This document shows positions 1 through 8,568 of a stretch of DNA of 37,892 nucleotides, piece after piece. Both the position numbers and the translations under genes were made by a program. How positions within the stretch are numbered: position 1 is the first letter of the stretch; each line of letters opens with the position of its first letter. Below the pieces are notes generated by a model, which was not told where the DNA came from, did not search any database, and worked only from the letters and a program-made list of their open reading frames with translations. Origin of the DNA: an uncultured Fidelibacterota bacterium (GTDB taxonomy: Bacteria > Fidelibacterota > Marinisomatia > Marinisomatales > UBA8229); contig CAJWIT010000010.1 in assembly GCA_913041945.1 (NCBI GenBank), positions 1-37,892 of the forward strand. The letters run 5' to 3'.

Positions 1-567
1 TCCGGGATTATTCCTGTAGGAGTAGCAGCTAAATTTGGACCTGCACATTTTAATTTGGAGTATCGAATTATTCCAAAAGGAAACTTTGAATTTGGCTATT
101 GGAACCAGACCTACGAAGTTGAACGGGTTTCAATGGAGGGTGATTCAATCAAAACCAAGGAAAGTAAACTGGGCCGTTTTGGGAAGCAGAAAGGAATCTT
201 TGCCAATTTTGGTATGGATGTTTTCGGTTTGCTAGGATTCCAAATGGCATACCAGAATCTGAGGGGAGATATATGGGACGGCAATATGTTTTCCAACCAG
301 GCAAACCAAAGTTTTCAATCGGAACTTGGATTAAAGAAAAGTATAAGTAAAATTAAAACTGCAAAATTATTTTATCAGCAAATGAATGTGCCTAATCCTT
401 TCGAGTTTGAGTTTACCGAGAGTACGGTGATGGGATATAGAATTGGCATAGAACTTGGTTCCGGAATGGTATTGAATTATACCTATCAACGGACATTCCG
501 AATGAGCAGTGATGGAGAGTTGGAACCTGTAAACCTGACAGGAATTGAAACGAGTTTTACTTTTTAA
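1..567 (+). CDS. Outer-membrane beta-barrel protein, C-terminal part (5' end outside window)
   Basis: The reading frame is open from the first base, so the start lies upstream. The visible 188 residues alternate polar and hydrophobic/aromatic positions, as in membrane beta-strands: for example MAYQNLRGDIW, then MGYRIGIELGSGMVLNYTYQ. The protein ends in ...ETSFTF with a terminal Phe, the usual C-terminal signature of proteins inserted by the BAM complex. I infer an outer-membrane barrel or barrel-domain protein and cannot name a family. alaS starts 34 bases after the stop, with no clear terminator in between. The whole-protein domain order cannot be judged from this fragment. Confidence 0.7.
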   Translation, partial: SGIIPVGVAAKFGPAHFNLEYRIIPKGNFEFGYWNQTYEVERVSMEGDSIKTKESKLGRFGKQKGIFANFGMDVFGLLGFQMAYQNLRGDIWDGNMFSNQANQSFQSELGLKKSISKIKTAKLFYQQMNVPNPFEFEFTESTVMGYRIGIELGSGMVLNYTYQRTFRMSSDGELEPVNLTGIETSFTF

Positions 568-601
568 GTTGATGAAACAATAATCTAATCAGTTTGATTC
601 G

Positions 602-3187
602 ATGAACAGCCGAGAGATAAGAGAATCTTTTATAGATTATTTTAAAGGTAAAGGGCATAAGTCTGTCCGCAGCTCTTCTGTAGTTCCTTCAGATGATCCA
701 ACTCTTCTGTTTACGAATGCCGGGATGAACCAGTTCAAACCAATTTTCCTCGGTGAACAAAAACCCGTTGCATCAAGACTAGTGAACAGCCAGAAATGTA
801 TTCGAGTGAGCGGAAAGCATAACGATCTGGAAGAAGTAGGATTGGATACGTATCACCATACTTTTTTTGAAATGCTGGGCAATTGGTCCTTTGGAGATTA
901 TTACAAGGAAGAAGCGATTCAATGGGCGTGGGCATTATTTACCGAAATCTGGCAGTTGGATAAAAATCGTCTTTGGGTTACAGTATATAACGATGATGAT
1001 GAAGCGTTTGATCTGTGGACGAAAAAAACAGATATCTCACCTGAACGTGTATTGCGGTTTGGTAAGAAGTATAACTTCTGGGAGATGGGAGAGACCGGAC
1101 CTTGCGGACCGTGTTCAGAGATACATTATTATGTTGGAAATAAACTATCAAAACAAACTCCAGATGGATTGAATTCCTCAGATGAATACTGGGAACTATG
1201 GAACCTGGTCTTTATCCAAAGTAATCGTGATGAGAATGGAAATCTCCATGATCTGCCATCGAAACATGTTGATACGGGACTTGGACTTGAGCGTATCACA
1301 GCTGTTCTGCAGGGAAAGAACAGCAATTATGATACAGATTTGTTTTTGCCTATTTTCAAAAAAATTGAAAAGATTTCAGATTTAATTTTTAAAACTGATC
1401 CAGCAGCATTTCAAGTTATTGCGGATCATATACGAATGCTCAGTTTTTCCATAGCTGATGGAGTGATGCCATCAAATGAAGGACGGGGATATGTGTTGCG
1501 GCGAATTTTACGACGTGCATCCCGATTTGGCCGAAGACTGAACCTGCATGAACCATTCCTTCATGAATTGGTGGAAACTGTTGGTGAAATTTTGGGGGAT
1601 GTGTATCCTGAAGTCATTGATAAAAAATCTCATATTTGTCAGGTGCTTAAAGCGGAAGAAACCTCATTTAATGCCACTTTGGACCGGGGGCTGACTCATT
1701 TTGACAAAGTCGTGGAACATTTAGCGGATAATGTAATTCCAGGTAAGGAAGCTTTTCGTTTATACGATACGTATGGTTTTCCTCTTGATCTCACTCAACT
1801 TATGGCGCGGGAGAAAGGACTCTCAGTTGATGAAATAGGATTCGACAAGGAAATGAAGCAACAAAAATTACGTGCAAAATCTTCAGGTAAATTCAGAAAG
1901 GAAACAGTGAATATTAAATGGAACATCATCAGTGAAGGTCCGAATTCAAAATTTGTAGGCTTTGAACAACTTTCGTGTACTTCTGCTATTCGACAGTGGA
2001 GCAAGCCTGAAGATGAAATTCTCATCATATTGGACCAGACTCCGTTTTATGCTGAATCTGGAGGTCAGATCGGCGATACAGGGGTTATTCTTTATAACGG
2101 GATTACATTACAGGTCATGGATACAAAGAAAGATGGAGAAACCTATATTCATTATTGTAAGGGAGAATTTGATCCAAAGAAAGCGACACAGCAGGTTCAA
2201 TGCAATGTGAATGAAGATCGCCGCCGTGCTATTCAGTTGAATCATACTGCAACCCACCTGTTGCACTCAGCATTGAGGGAAGTACTTGGGGATCATGTTC
2301 ATCAAGCTGGATCTTTAGTTGCATCGGACTATCTCCGGTTTGACTTGACACATTTTGAAAAAATCACCCCAAAAGAAATTATTCAGATTGAATCCTTAGT
2401 AAATCAGGAAATTCAAAAAAACACTACTTTGGATGTTTCTATAAAGAGTTTTGAAGAAGCACAACAGGAAGGAGCTCAATCTCTGTTTGGAGAGAAATAT
2501 GGTGATAAGGTACGCATGGTATCCGTTGGAGATTACTCCAAAGAGCTTTGTGGAGGAACTCATACAAATCAAACTGGAGATATCGGTTTCATAAAGATCA
2601 TTGAAGAATCTTCGCTTGCTTCAGGTGTGCGAAGAATAGTCGCAGTCACCGGACGGGAAGCAGTGAAGTTTATGCAAAATCAAACGGATATTATCCATAT
2701 GCTCCAAGCTCAGTTTAATTCCTCAGCTGAAGACTTGTCCGAAAGGGTCCGGCAACTGATACAACAGAAAAAAGAATTGGAAAAGGCTTTGAAAAAAGGT
2801 TCCAGATCCGTCAGTGTTGATGTGAAATCCATTGTTGAAAAGTCTGAGAAAATTGGTGATGTTACCTTCGTCCGGAAACAAGTTGATGCATCTTCTGTAG
2901 ATGAACTGAAATCAATTGGGGATTCTTTATTGTCAGTTCTTAAATCCGGCGTTGGGGTTTTGGGGATGACGGGCAGCGAAAAACCAACTGCTGTGATCGT
3001 TGTTACATCTGACCTGATCAAAAAAGGGATTAAAGCAGGTGATTTGTCGCGTTCGATTGGAGCTGTGATGGGGGGAGGCGGAGGAGGAAAACCTCATCTT
3101 GCCACTGCTGGTGGAAAAGATAATTCGAAATTAAAAGATGCCATCGATGAAAGTTACAAGATCGTACAGGATGCTATTTCATCCTGA
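602..3187 (+). CDS. alaS: Alanyl-tRNA synthetase
   Basis: Charges tRNA-Ala with alanine in the cytoplasm. The 861-residue length fits bacterial AlaRS (about 850-880). The N-terminal class II catalytic core begins with NSREIRESFIDYF and contains the motif-2 region around SQKCIRVSGKHNDLEEVG. The editing domain has the zinc-binding H548-x3-H552 (HTATH) and C650-GGT-H654 (CGGTH). The C-terminal domain ends in a glycine-rich GGGGGGKPHLATAGG segment, also typical. The start at 602 gives the conserved N-terminus immediately, but no strong Shine-Dalgarno sequence precedes it. The first ATG of the next gene is 14 bases after the stop, so co-transcription is plausible. The identification is secure. Confidence 0.98.
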   Translation: MNSREIRESFIDYFKGKGHKSVRSSSVVPSDDPTLLFTNAGMNQFKPIFLGEQKPVASRLVNSQKCIRVSGKHNDLEEVGLDTYHHTFFEMLGNWSFGDYYKEEAIQWAWALFTEIWQLDKNRLWVTVYNDDDEAFDLWTKKTDISPERVLRFGKKYNFWEMGETGPCGPCSEIHYYVGNKLSKQTPDGLNSSDEYWELWNLVFIQSNRDENGNLHDLPSKHVDTGLGLERITAVLQGKNSNYDTDLFLPIFKKIEKISDLIFKTDPAAFQVIADHIRMLSFSIADGVMPSNEGRGYVLRRILRRASRFGRRLNLHEPFLHELVETVGEILGDVYPEVIDKKSHICQVLKAEETSFNATLDRGLTHFDKVVEHLADNVIPGKEAFRLYDTYGFPLDLTQLMAREKGLSVDEIGFDKEMKQQKLRAKSSGKFRKETVNIKWNIISEGPNSKFVGFEQLSCTSAIRQWSKPEDEILIILDQTPFYAESGGQIGDTGVILYNGITLQVMDTKKDGETYIHYCKGEFDPKKATQQVQCNVNEDRRRAIQLNHTATHLLHSALREVLGDHVHQAGSLVASDYLRFDLTHFEKITPKEIIQIESLVNQEIQKNTTLDVSIKSFEEAQQEGAQSLFGEKYGDKVRMVSVGDYSKELCGGTHTNQTGDIGFIKIIEESSLASGVRRIVAVTGREAVKFMQNQTDIIHMLQAQFNSSAEDLSERVRQLIQQKKELEKALKKGSRSVSVDVKSIVEKSEKIGDVTFVRKQVDASSVDELKSIGDSLLSVLKSGVGVLGMTGSEKPTAVIVVTSDLIKKGIKAGDLSRSIGAVMGGGGGGKPHLATAGGKDNSKLKDAIDESYKIVQDAISS

Positions 3188-3200
3188 CGAAAGGGGAAAA

Positions 3201-3626
3201 ATGCAATCTAAACAAGTGGACAAGACATATTTTATCTTTCTTGAAAAAGATGAACCGGTCATGAAAACTCTTACGGCATTCTGTAGTAAAAACGGTATTC
3301 AAAATGGGGAAATATCCGGAATCGGTGCAGTGAAAAATATTGAGGTCGGCGTTTTTGACCCTGGCTCCAAGAGTTACATCCATAAAAAATTTGATAAAAC
3401 ACATGAATTGATTTCCTGTATGGGGAATATTACGTTGAAAGACGGGGAGCCGTTTATTCATGCGCATATCACGTTTGGTGACCATGATATGAACGTGAAA
3501 GGCGGTCATGTATTTGAAATGACAGTTGCCGTGGTAGGGGAATTTTATATCCGAAAATTTGATGGATCAATTCACAGAGAACTGGATGAAGATGTAGGTT
3601 TAGCTGTTTGCTGTATCGAGGAATAA
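3201..3626 (+). CDS. PPC/DUF296-domain protein
   Basis: A 141-residue single-domain protein of the PPC (plants and prokaryotes conserved, DUF296) family. Eukaryotic members are AT-hook DNA-binding proteins. Bacterial stand-alone members form trimers of unsettled function and carry a histidine cluster that can bind metal. Here the cluster is IHAHITFGDHDMNVKGGH, and the N-terminal half has the family pattern GEISGIGAVKNIEVGVFD. I chose the ATG at 3201 because AAAGGGG lies just upstream. A longer in-frame start at 3138 would overlap alaS by 50 bases. It leads a compact run that continues with ridA five bases later. The family call is strong; the molecular role is unknown. Confidence 0.85.
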   Translation: MQSKQVDKTYFIFLEKDEPVMKTLTAFCSKNGIQNGEISGIGAVKNIEVGVFDPGSKSYIHKKFDKTHELISCMGNITLKDGEPFIHAHITFGDHDMNVKGGHVFEMTVAVVGEFYIRKFDGSIHRELDEDVGLAVCCIEE

Positions 3627-3630
3627 AACG

Positions 3631-4014
3631 ATGACGCGAAAGATAATTTACAGTTCTGATGCACCGGAACCGGTTGGAACGTACAACCAGGCGGTTTCAG
3701 ATGGACGGTTCGTCTTCACCGCAGGACAGATCCCGCTTGATCCGGATACAGGTCAAATTGTAGAGGGGAATTTTCAAGACCGTGTGGAGCAGGTATTCCG
3801 TAATTTAGATGCGGTTCTTGAGGAAGGCGGTACAGAATTTTCTTCAATATTGAAAATTACAGTGTATCTTACTGATCTTTCCCGTTTTTCAACAGTGAAT
3901 GAAGTTTTCAGCGACCAATTCAAAGGGATTGAACCACCTGCCCGATCCGTAGTAGAAGTAGCTGGTTTGCCAATGAATGCAGATATTGAAATTGAATGTA
4001 TAGCCTCGGTTTAA
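3631..4014 (+). CDS. ridA: RidA-family enamine/imine deaminase
   Basis: RidA (YjgF/YER057c/UK114) proteins hydrolyse reactive enamine/imine intermediates released by PLP enzymes, protecting other PLP enzymes. The 127-residue length is typical. The N-terminal signature (APEPVGTYNQAV, then FTAGQIPLDPDTGQ) is present. The substrate-binding arginine is R105 in PPARSVVEVAGLP, followed by IEIECIA carrying the usual acidic residue, so a catalytically competent RidA is predicted. The gene starts 4 bases after the DUF296 gene, and its 3' end overlaps the next start. It shares a run with an NSS transporter, so a link to amino-acid metabolism is possible but inferred. Confidence 0.93.
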   Translation: MTRKIIYSSDAPEPVGTYNQAVSDGRFVFTAGQIPLDPDTGQIVEGNFQDRVEQVFRNLDAVLEEGGTEFSSILKITVYLTDLSRFSTVNEVFSDQFKGIEPPARSVVEVAGLPMNADIEIECIASV

Positions 4015-4469
4015 AAAATATTGGTGAAAAATTTCGATTTCGTGAAGTAGTAAGGATATGGTTCGTTTTTGGATTAATAATTTCATTTGGATATGGACAA
4101 GAGAAAGATACGTTGCAAATACGTACACCACAGAAAGCTGCATATTATGCCTTGCTTTGTCCCGGAGGAGGTCAGTTATATAACAAAAAATATTTAAAAG
4201 CAGGCATTATTTTTGCGGCTGAAATTTATGCCGGAATCAAATTTAATGAATTCCGTGTAGGCTATAAATATTATAATGATGATCTTGCGTTTCCAAAACA
4301 TCAATATCTTGAAAAACGAAATAAAAGTGCCTGGTGGATTGGATTTATTTATGTTTATGGTCTCATAGATGCGATTGTTGATGCACATTTGCAATCATTT
4401 GATGAAATAATGAGTGAAGATTTGGAACAATCAACTGCAGAAGACACACAACAGAAAGAAGGGAAATGA
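3996..4469 (+). CDS. DUF5683-type membrane/secreted protein
   Basis: 157 residues. The start ATG lies inside the end of ridA (19-base overlap). A hydrophobic segment near residues 21-33 (IWFVFGLIISFGYG then Q) looks like a signal peptide or anchor. The core has the pattern typical of DUF5683 proteins of FCB bacteria: QKAAYYALLCPGGGQLYNKKY, with a second hydrophobic stretch and a WWIGFIYVYGLIDAIVDAHL helix near the C-terminus. The tail is acidic and polar. The function of the family is unknown. The stop overlaps the next start (ATGA), implying translational coupling to the NSS symporter. Confidence 0.75.
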   Translation: MYSLGLKNIGEKFRFREVVRIWFVFGLIISFGYGQEKDTLQIRTPQKAAYYALLCPGGGQLYNKKYLKAGIIFAAEIYAGIKFNEFRVGYKYYNDDLAFPKHQYLEKRNKSAWWIGFIYVYGLIDAIVDAHLQSFDEIMSEDLEQSTAEDTQQKEGK

Positions 4470-6328
4470 GTAATCAAAGAGAACATTGGGGATCAAGAAT
4501 TGGATTTATTCTAGCCGCATCAGGTTCTGCTGTTGGGTTAGGGAATATTTGGAAATTTCCTCATATGGCAGGAGAAAACGGCGGTGCAGCATTTACGATT
4601 GTTTATTTGTTATGTATCCTAATCGTTGGTCTACCCATTGTGATTGGTGAATTTGTTTTAGGTAGGAAAACACAACTCAGTCCTGTTGGTGCTTTTGAAA
4701 CACTTGCTCCAAAGTCCAATTGGAAATGGGTTGGTATGTTGGGCGTGGCTTCCGCTTTTGTAATATTATCTTTTTATGGCGTTGTTGGAGGATGGACTCT
4801 TAGATATACGTCCCTAAGCTTGATGGGAGGATTTGACTCTTTACAATCTGGTATTGAGGTTACTTTTCCAGATAATACTGTTATTATACCAGGAGAAACT
4901 TTTTTTATTACAAAAGAGAAACAAAATAAGAATGGTGCTATTTCCTTTCCATTCAATGGAGATATGACCGTAAAAGGGGAAACTTTTGTATTTCAGTCTA
5001 ATAGGAAATATCAAGATAATAAAGAAAAGAGACATTCGCTTAGCGATATAGATATAGAAAATTTTAGCCAAATTTTCCCAAACCTTGATATAGATAAACA
5101 ATTGATGAAGTTTAAATATGATTTAAAATTAAATAAGAAGGAATACAATAATTATCCTAATGCCTTTTGGGATTGGTGCCATACAAATTGGACAAAACAT
5201 GTAAATGATTCAATTTCTATTAATGACATTAACTATAATAAAGATCCTATTGGTATTGAATTAGGTTATAATAAAATTGAATTTCATAACTCCAGTTCTA
5301 AACCGGTAAAATTGTCAGATTTCAAACTTGTAAGTAATTCAGATGCCTCGGCGAGTGAGTTTAAATCGTTTAAAACAAATACGTGGAATCCCATCTTTTG
5401 GCAATTTATCTTCATGGGAATATGTATCTGGGTCATTGTAAATGGTGTGAAAGGTGGAATTGAAAAATGGTCTAAAATAATGATGCCGGCCATTCTAGTC
5501 ATTCTCATTATTCTTATGATCAGGGGACTTACATTACCAAAAGGTTCAGAAGCATTAGATTTTTTATTCAAACCCAAATTTGCAGATTTAACTCCTTCCA
5601 GTATTGTTTTGGCATTAGGACATGCATTTTTCACCCTGAGTTTGGGAATGGGGACGATGATCACCTATGGGAGTTATCTCCGATCAGATCAAAATTTATT
5701 ATCTTCTGCATTGTGGATTATTTTATTGGATACTGGTATAGCTATAATGGCTGGTGTCGCTATTTTTGCAACGGTTTTTGCTATGGGCGCTGATCCGGGT
5801 TCCGGTCCAGGGCTCATTTTTGAAGTACTCCCTACTATATTCCCAAAAATCACAGGTGGTGCCATTTGGGGTACATTATTTTTCTTTTTGTTGTTTTTGG
5901 CGGCATTAACGTCAGCCATATCTATTTTGGAAGTGGTTACGGCTTATTTCATTGATCAAAAAGGTTGGAGTCGTGCAAAGGCTACATCAATTTTTGGCAT
6001 CGTGATTACTACGGTAGGCATTTTTTGTTCCTTATCCATGGGAGGTTTTACGGATTTCACAACCATTTTTGACTTGAGTTTTTTTGATTTTATGGACTAT
6101 TTATCCACTAAATATATGCTTCCCATTGGGGGCATGCTTACAGCCATTTTTATTATTTACAAGTGGGGTGTGAACCAATTTATGGATGAATTTAAAAGCG
6201 GCATGAATAAAATGATCATCTCTAAAAATCTCATAACAATCCTTTTAGGTATTGCAGCTTCTATTGTTGGATTTATTATTCTAATTGAAATTTTTGACGT
6301 TTTATTTGGAATAAAACTTATCCAATGA
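4466..6328 (+). CDS. Neurotransmitter:sodium symporter (NSS/SNF) family transporter with enlarged external loop
   Basis: A Na+-coupled symporter of the LeuT/SLC6 fold, usually for amino acids or related amines, in the inner membrane. TM1 carries the diagnostic sequence SAVGLGNIWKFPHMAGENGG with the unwound Gly region that binds Na+ and substrate. Later helices include LGHAFFTLSLGMGTMITYGSY (TM6 region) and SAISILEVVTAYF. At 620 residues it is longer than LeuT-like bacterial members (about 450-510). The extra length is mainly one polar segment, about residues 118-307, between TM3 and TM4. ATGA overlaps at both ends place it in a tightly coupled run. Substrate cannot be told from sequence. Confidence 0.93.
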   Translation: MSNQREHWGSRIGFILAASGSAVGLGNIWKFPHMAGENGGAAFTIVYLLCILIVGLPIVIGEFVLGRKTQLSPVGAFETLAPKSNWKWVGMLGVASAFVILSFYGVVGGWTLRYTSLSLMGGFDSLQSGIEVTFPDNTVIIPGETFFITKEKQNKNGAISFPFNGDMTVKGETFVFQSNRKYQDNKEKRHSLSDIDIENFSQIFPNLDIDKQLMKFKYDLKLNKKEYNNYPNAFWDWCHTNWTKHVNDSISINDINYNKDPIGIELGYNKIEFHNSSSKPVKLSDFKLVSNSDASASEFKSFKTNTWNPIFWQFIFMGICIWVIVNGVKGGIEKWSKIMMPAILVILIILMIRGLTLPKGSEALDFLFKPKFADLTPSSIVLALGHAFFTLSLGMGTMITYGSYLRSDQNLLSSALWIILLDTGIAIMAGVAIFATVFAMGADPGSGPGLIFEVLPTIFPKITGGAIWGTLFFFLLFLAALTSAISILEVVTAYFIDQKGWSRAKATSIFGIVITTVGIFCSLSMGGFTDFTTIFDLSFFDFMDYLSTKYMLPIGGMLTAIFIIYKWGVNQFMDEFKSGMNKMIISKNLITILLGIAASIVGFIILIEIFDVLFGIKLIQ

Positions 6329-7131
6329 TTATTTCTCGTATAGTCCCCTCTGAATCCACTGCATATAAATCGCTTTCAGCGTTTTCTGAAAATTTTGATG
6401 GTATCATGAAATGGAAACCGTTGTGCTGGTTTGGATTTTGGACTCTTTTTGTGGCAGGAATGGCTGCGTATTCTGGTCATCATGATCGTTTTTTATTTTG
6501 GGATTTTTCAAGATGGTTCATAGGCGTAATATCGCTCATTCTCATTACTACCTTATCCATATTATTTTTGATTAAAAATGAATTAATCGAATATGGGCAG
6601 GAACAAATAATGAGTTCAAAATTTATCGTCCATTTTTTATTCAGTGCAGGTATGTTTCTGATTGGATGGGGTGGGAATATAATGACAGGTGCACCTCATG
6701 CTGTTCCTTATATTTTGGCTTATTTAGCAATTTATATTATTTACGGCATTCCAATTCGTCAAGATGAGGATACAGGCGAAAAAACTGTGATTTCCAATCA
6801 AAAACGTTGGAAATATTCTTTGGGCTCATCGGTTTTGCTGATTATGTCCACAGCAATTGGTTTTATACTGGATGATCCTGTGATAAGCACCGCATCTGCA
6901 GTTACGTTCCCGTTTCCCTTTGTTTCTTTTCTCATGAAACATGGTCGGCACGTTCATCGTGCGAGGATATTTCCGATTTTCATTATGGCGATGTTTGTAG
7001 CAATGCGACAAGGCTGGTTTTTGATTCCTTTATTTCTACTTTTTTATCTTTTGCGTTATTACCATTATTTTCGCTATGGGATAGTATTTCCAACATTTGC
7101 TGTTGATCAAAAAGAAGGTTACAATCAATAG
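6325..7131 (+). CDS. Divergent UbiA-like polytopic membrane protein
   Basis: 268 residues, mostly hydrophobic, with about seven to eight predicted helices. It is not an obvious member of a named family. Several features recall UbiA prenyltransferases. A helix ends in N85-E86-x2-E89-x3-E93, the spacing of the UbiA NDxxDxxxD motif with Glu in place of Asp. A later helix ends in Y140-GIPIR, like the Y-x2-P-x-R after UbiA TM4. The second Asp-rich motif is not visible; the corresponding loop reads MKHGRHVHRAR. Its start overlaps the NSS stop by 4 bases, and it is followed after 2 bases by a ferredoxin and a geranylgeranyl reductase. A prenyl-lipid role is therefore inferred, not shown. It could be an inactive paralog or another membrane family. 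Confidence 0.55.
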   Translation: MIISRIVPSESTAYKSLSAFSENFDGIMKWKPLCWFGFWTLFVAGMAAYSGHHDRFLFWDFSRWFIGVISLILITTLSILFLIKNELIEYGQEQIMSSKFIVHFLFSAGMFLIGWGGNIMTGAPHAVPYILAYLAIYIIYGIPIRQDEDTGEKTVISNQKRWKYSLGSSVLLIMSTAIGFILDDPVISTASAVTFPFPFVSFLMKHGRHVHRARIFPIFIMAMFVAMRQGWFLIPLFLLFYLLRYYHYFRYGIVFPTFAVDQKEGYNQ

Positions 7132-7133
7132 CT

Positions 7134-7319
7134 ATGATCCAAATAGAGGGAAACAAGTGTGATTTTTGCGGCTGTTGTGTAGGGGTATGCCCGGTGGATT
7201 GTATTGAAGTGATGGAATCTAATATTGAAATTGATGATGAAATTTGTATTGATTGTGATCTGTGTGTTTTCATTTGTCCAATTGATGTATTAAGCAATGT
7301 GGCAACAGAAGCAGTTTGA
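7134..7319 (+). CDS. Small 2x[4Fe-4S] ferredoxin
   Basis: A 61-residue low-potential electron carrier. Two complete cluster motifs are visible: C9-x2-C12-x2-C15-x3-C19-P and C38-x2-C41-x2-C44-x3-C48-P. The protein is acidic between them. It begins 2 bases after the preceding membrane protein gene, and its last 23 bases overlap the geranylgeranyl-reductase gene in another frame. This strongly suggests co-translation and a dedicated donor role for that reductase. In Methanosarcina, a ferredoxin encoded next to a GGR supports that enzyme, a direct precedent. The identification is secure; the partner is inferred from the overlap. Confidence 0.95.
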   Translation: MIQIEGNKCDFCGCCVGVCPVDCIEVMESNIEIDDEICIDCDLCVFICPIDVLSNVATEAV

Positions 7320-8484
7320 TTGTATCGTAGTTGGAGGTGGACCTGCAGGTACCACTTTTGCTCAAGTTGCTTCCCGTGGTGGTCTCTCGGTTCTTGTTCT
7401 TGAGAAAGACAGGGATATTGGTATGCCTGTAAGGTGTGGTGAAGCTATCAGTGATAAAGGTTTACGTTATTTTCATGATCCTGATCCTCGTTGGATTCAA
7501 TCTACCATTGATCGAATTAAGCTTACAGCTCCCAATGAAACAGAAGTTGAATTTGATTTAAATGATATAGGGTACATTCTTGATCGGAGGATTTTTGATT
7601 ATGATTTAGCTCATATGGCTGCCCAGGAAGGCGCAATAGTCGTTACCAAAGCCTATGTAAATGGATTGATTATTGATAATGATATGGTTTGTGGAGTTAA
7701 GGGAAACTACTTGAACTCACCTTTTGAAGTAAGAGCAAAGTTTGTAATCGGCGCTGATGGTGTGGAAAGCAGAGTAGGTCGCTGGGGAGGACTCCGGACT
7801 CAGGTAAAATTAAAAGACATGGAATCAGGTATTCAGAAAACCATTTCAGGTATTGAGGTTCAATCCAATAAATTCGAGTTTTATTTATCCCGAAAATGGG
7901 CACCTGGAGGATATTTGTGGGTATTTCCAAAGGGGAATAATTCCGCAAATGTTGGTTTGGGGATTTCCGGCTATTATGCGAAAGAGGGGAAATCTGCACA
8001 GAAATTTCTTGATGAATTTCTTCAATGGAAATATCCTGAATGTTCAGTCTTAACCACAGTGGCTGGGGGTGTCCCGGTTGATAAAACCCTGAAATGCATG
8101 GTTGCGGACGGTTTGATGTTGGTTGGTGATGCAGCGCATACGGTAAATCCAATGACTGGAGGAGGTATAAGTTCTGGAATGATGAGCGGGATGGCTGCTG
8201 CAGAAACTGCAATTGAACTTTCGCATAATAAGAAAGAACCCACTAGGGCTAATCTTAATTCTTATGAAAAGAAATGGACAAAACTTAGGGGGAAAAAGCA
8301 TGAAAAATATTATCGGATAAAAGAGGCGATATTTAAATTTGATGATGATGATTTAAATCGTATTGCCGATGGAATCGCTGCTGTCAAAGAGGAAGATCGA
8401 TCGCTACTAAAACTATTTTCAATTGCGGTGGCTAAAAAGCCTTCGTTGCTTATTGATGTGGTTCGGTTATTTACCGGTCTTTAA
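7297..8484 (+). CDS. Geranylgeranyl-reductase-family FAD-dependent oxidoreductase
   Basis: 395 residues. An FAD-binding Rossmann motif GGGPAG lies at residues 13-18. A conserved RCGEAIS follows near residue 48, and YLWVFPKGNNSANVGLGI matches the family pattern Y-x-W-x-FPK. The second FAD motif is G277-DAAHTVNPMTGGG. The family (GGR/BchP/ChlP-like) reduces double bonds of geranylgeranyl or polyprenyl chains, in archaeal-type lipids, (bacterio)chlorophyll, tocopherol or menaquinone side chains. The start is inside the ferredoxin gene (23-base overlap). Substrate is unknown here: no photosynthesis genes are visible, which leaves a quinone or membrane-lipid substrate as the likelier choices. The family call is strong. 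Confidence 0.9.
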   Translation: MWQQKQFDCIVVGGGPAGTTFAQVASRGGLSVLVLEKDRDIGMPVRCGEAISDKGLRYFHDPDPRWIQSTIDRIKLTAPNETEVEFDLNDIGYILDRRIFDYDLAHMAAQEGAIVVTKAYVNGLIIDNDMVCGVKGNYLNSPFEVRAKFVIGADGVESRVGRWGGLRTQVKLKDMESGIQKTISGIEVQSNKFEFYLSRKWAPGGYLWVFPKGNNSANVGLGISGYYAKEGKSAQKFLDEFLQWKYPECSVLTTVAGGVPVDKTLKCMVADGLMLVGDAAHTVNPMTGGGISSGMMSGMAAAETAIELSHNKKEPTRANLNSYEKKWTKLRGKKHEKYYRIKEAIFKFDDDDLNRIADGIAAVKEEDRSLLKLFSIAVAKKPSLLIDVVRLFTGL

Positions 8485-8551
8485 TTTACTATTTTCTCTT
8501 TTCTTTTTAATTAGACCATATTTTCTATTTGTTTTTTTATTTACTCCAGGA

Positions 8552-8561
8552 AATGATCATT
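8552..8561. promoter_or_regulatory. 10-bp perfect palindrome AATGATCATT, copy 1
   Basis: AATGATCATT reads the same on both strands and lies in the 84-bp gap 8 bases before the dinG-like start. The identical palindrome recurs at 17004-17013 upstream of the GT9 gene. The position suggests an operator over the ribosome-binding region, but no regulator is identified. The gap is otherwise T-rich without a clear hairpin terminator. Confidence 0.3.
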
Positions 8562-8568
8562 AATTCAA

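Noticed and set aside
2992-3007. Near-perfect CRP-like site TGTGATCGTTGTTACA
   Set aside because: It matches TGTGA-N6-TCACA at 9 of 10 positions but lies inside the alaS coding sequence, far from a suitable promoter. It is taken as chance.
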